A DNA stretch of 64,000 nucleotides from Polydactylus sextarius (lineage: Eukaryota; Chordata; Actinopteri; Polynemidae), in the NCBI GenBank assembly GCA_016801845.1, contig CM028914.1, positions 21,549,466 through 21,613,465 of the forward strand, read 5' to 3'. Positions 63,986 through 64,000 of this stretch are shown here, one piece after another. The stretch's first letter is position 1. Each line of letters starts with the position of its first letter. The notes beneath the pieces were generated by a model that did not search any database, had not been told where the DNA came from, and saw only the letters and a program-made list of their open reading frames with translations. The translations under genes and the position numbers were made by a program.

Positions 63986-64000
63986 GTTTCCTTTTTGCAG
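63986..64000 (+). other. igsf9b: candidate splice acceptor at the window edge
   Basis: The last bases read GTTTCCTTTTTGCAG, a pyrimidine tract followed by CAG, with exon 3 still awaiting its partner. If used, exon 4 begins at 64001 and should open by completing a GCN (Ala) codon followed by two Pro codons. The next exon is not visible, so this is an inference from acceptor quality only. Confidence 0.45.

Larger units (their letters stand above)
56851..64000 (+). other. igsf9b: intron 3 of igsf9b, running to the window end
   Basis: The intron starts at GTAAGA after exon 3. I looked for the start of Ig domain 2 (A-P-P followed by the TxTPP-type opening and its cysteine) in all plus frames and did not find it before 64000. 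The interval contains a repeat-like tract near 57120-57330, a dispersed fish repeat at 59325-59485, a LINE-like tail at 59125-59180, a small multi-stem hairpin at 60177-60208, and a CT/GT microsatellite near 63702. 60300-62450 shows nothing I can name. Confidence 0.85.

Noticed and set aside
1..64000. CRISPR arrays, operons, phage or prokaryotic defence systems
   Set aside because: No spaced direct repeats, ribosome-binding sites or compact gene strings. Exon and intron structure and repeat types are vertebrate.

Overview
This window looks like nuclear DNA from a teleost fish. It has long GT-AG introns, abundant (CA)n, (CT)n and (TA)n microsatellites, and decayed Tc1-like and non-LTR elements of types common in fish. 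It also carries three short exons whose translation closely matches the N-terminus of vertebrate IGSF9B, an immunoglobulin-superfamily adhesion protein of inhibitory synapses. I see no bacterial, phage or viral gene, no CRISPR array, and no tRNA or rRNA gene.

Layout. Positions 1 to about 16900 are gene-poor flank: microsatellites, poly(A) tracts, three decayed LINE-type fragments, one good CTCF-like motif (8359-8371), and a weak candidate for an unannotated minus-strand transcript (14066-15064). A CpG-rich promoter and leader lies at about 16900-17242. Coding exon 1 (17243-17306) holds the start codon and signal peptide. Intron 1 runs 25.7 kb to exon 2 (42981-43172), which opens the first Ig domain. 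Intron 2 runs 13.5 kb to exon 3 (56704-56850), which closes that domain. Intron 3 fills the rest, and the last bases of the window look like a splice acceptor, so exon 4 may begin at 64001. All three introns are phase 1, the usual arrangement for Ig-domain modules. The window therefore holds residues 1-134 of a protein usually above 1,300 residues. The remaining Ig domains, the fibronectin repeats, the membrane segment and the cytoplasmic tail lie beyond it.

The introns are mostly unremarkable, with some notable points. Intron 1 carries a bZIP-site cluster (18657-18697), an 18-bp and a 34-bp palindrome, and a tandem nuclear-receptor half-site array (41062-41126). Intron 2 carries two Tc1-like remnants, each followed by a copy of the same sequence of about 215 bp, plus a third Tc1-like fragment in the opposite orientation. 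Exon 3's polypyrimidine tract is a (CT)n microsatellite.

I did not find a new biological system here. The points most worth checking are regulatory: three short upstream ORFs in the leader, a perfect RE1/REST left half-site inside exon 1, the possible promoter-divergent antisense transcript, and the structured or palindromic intronic elements. Repeat-family names and protein identity rest on recognition by eye, not on a database search.
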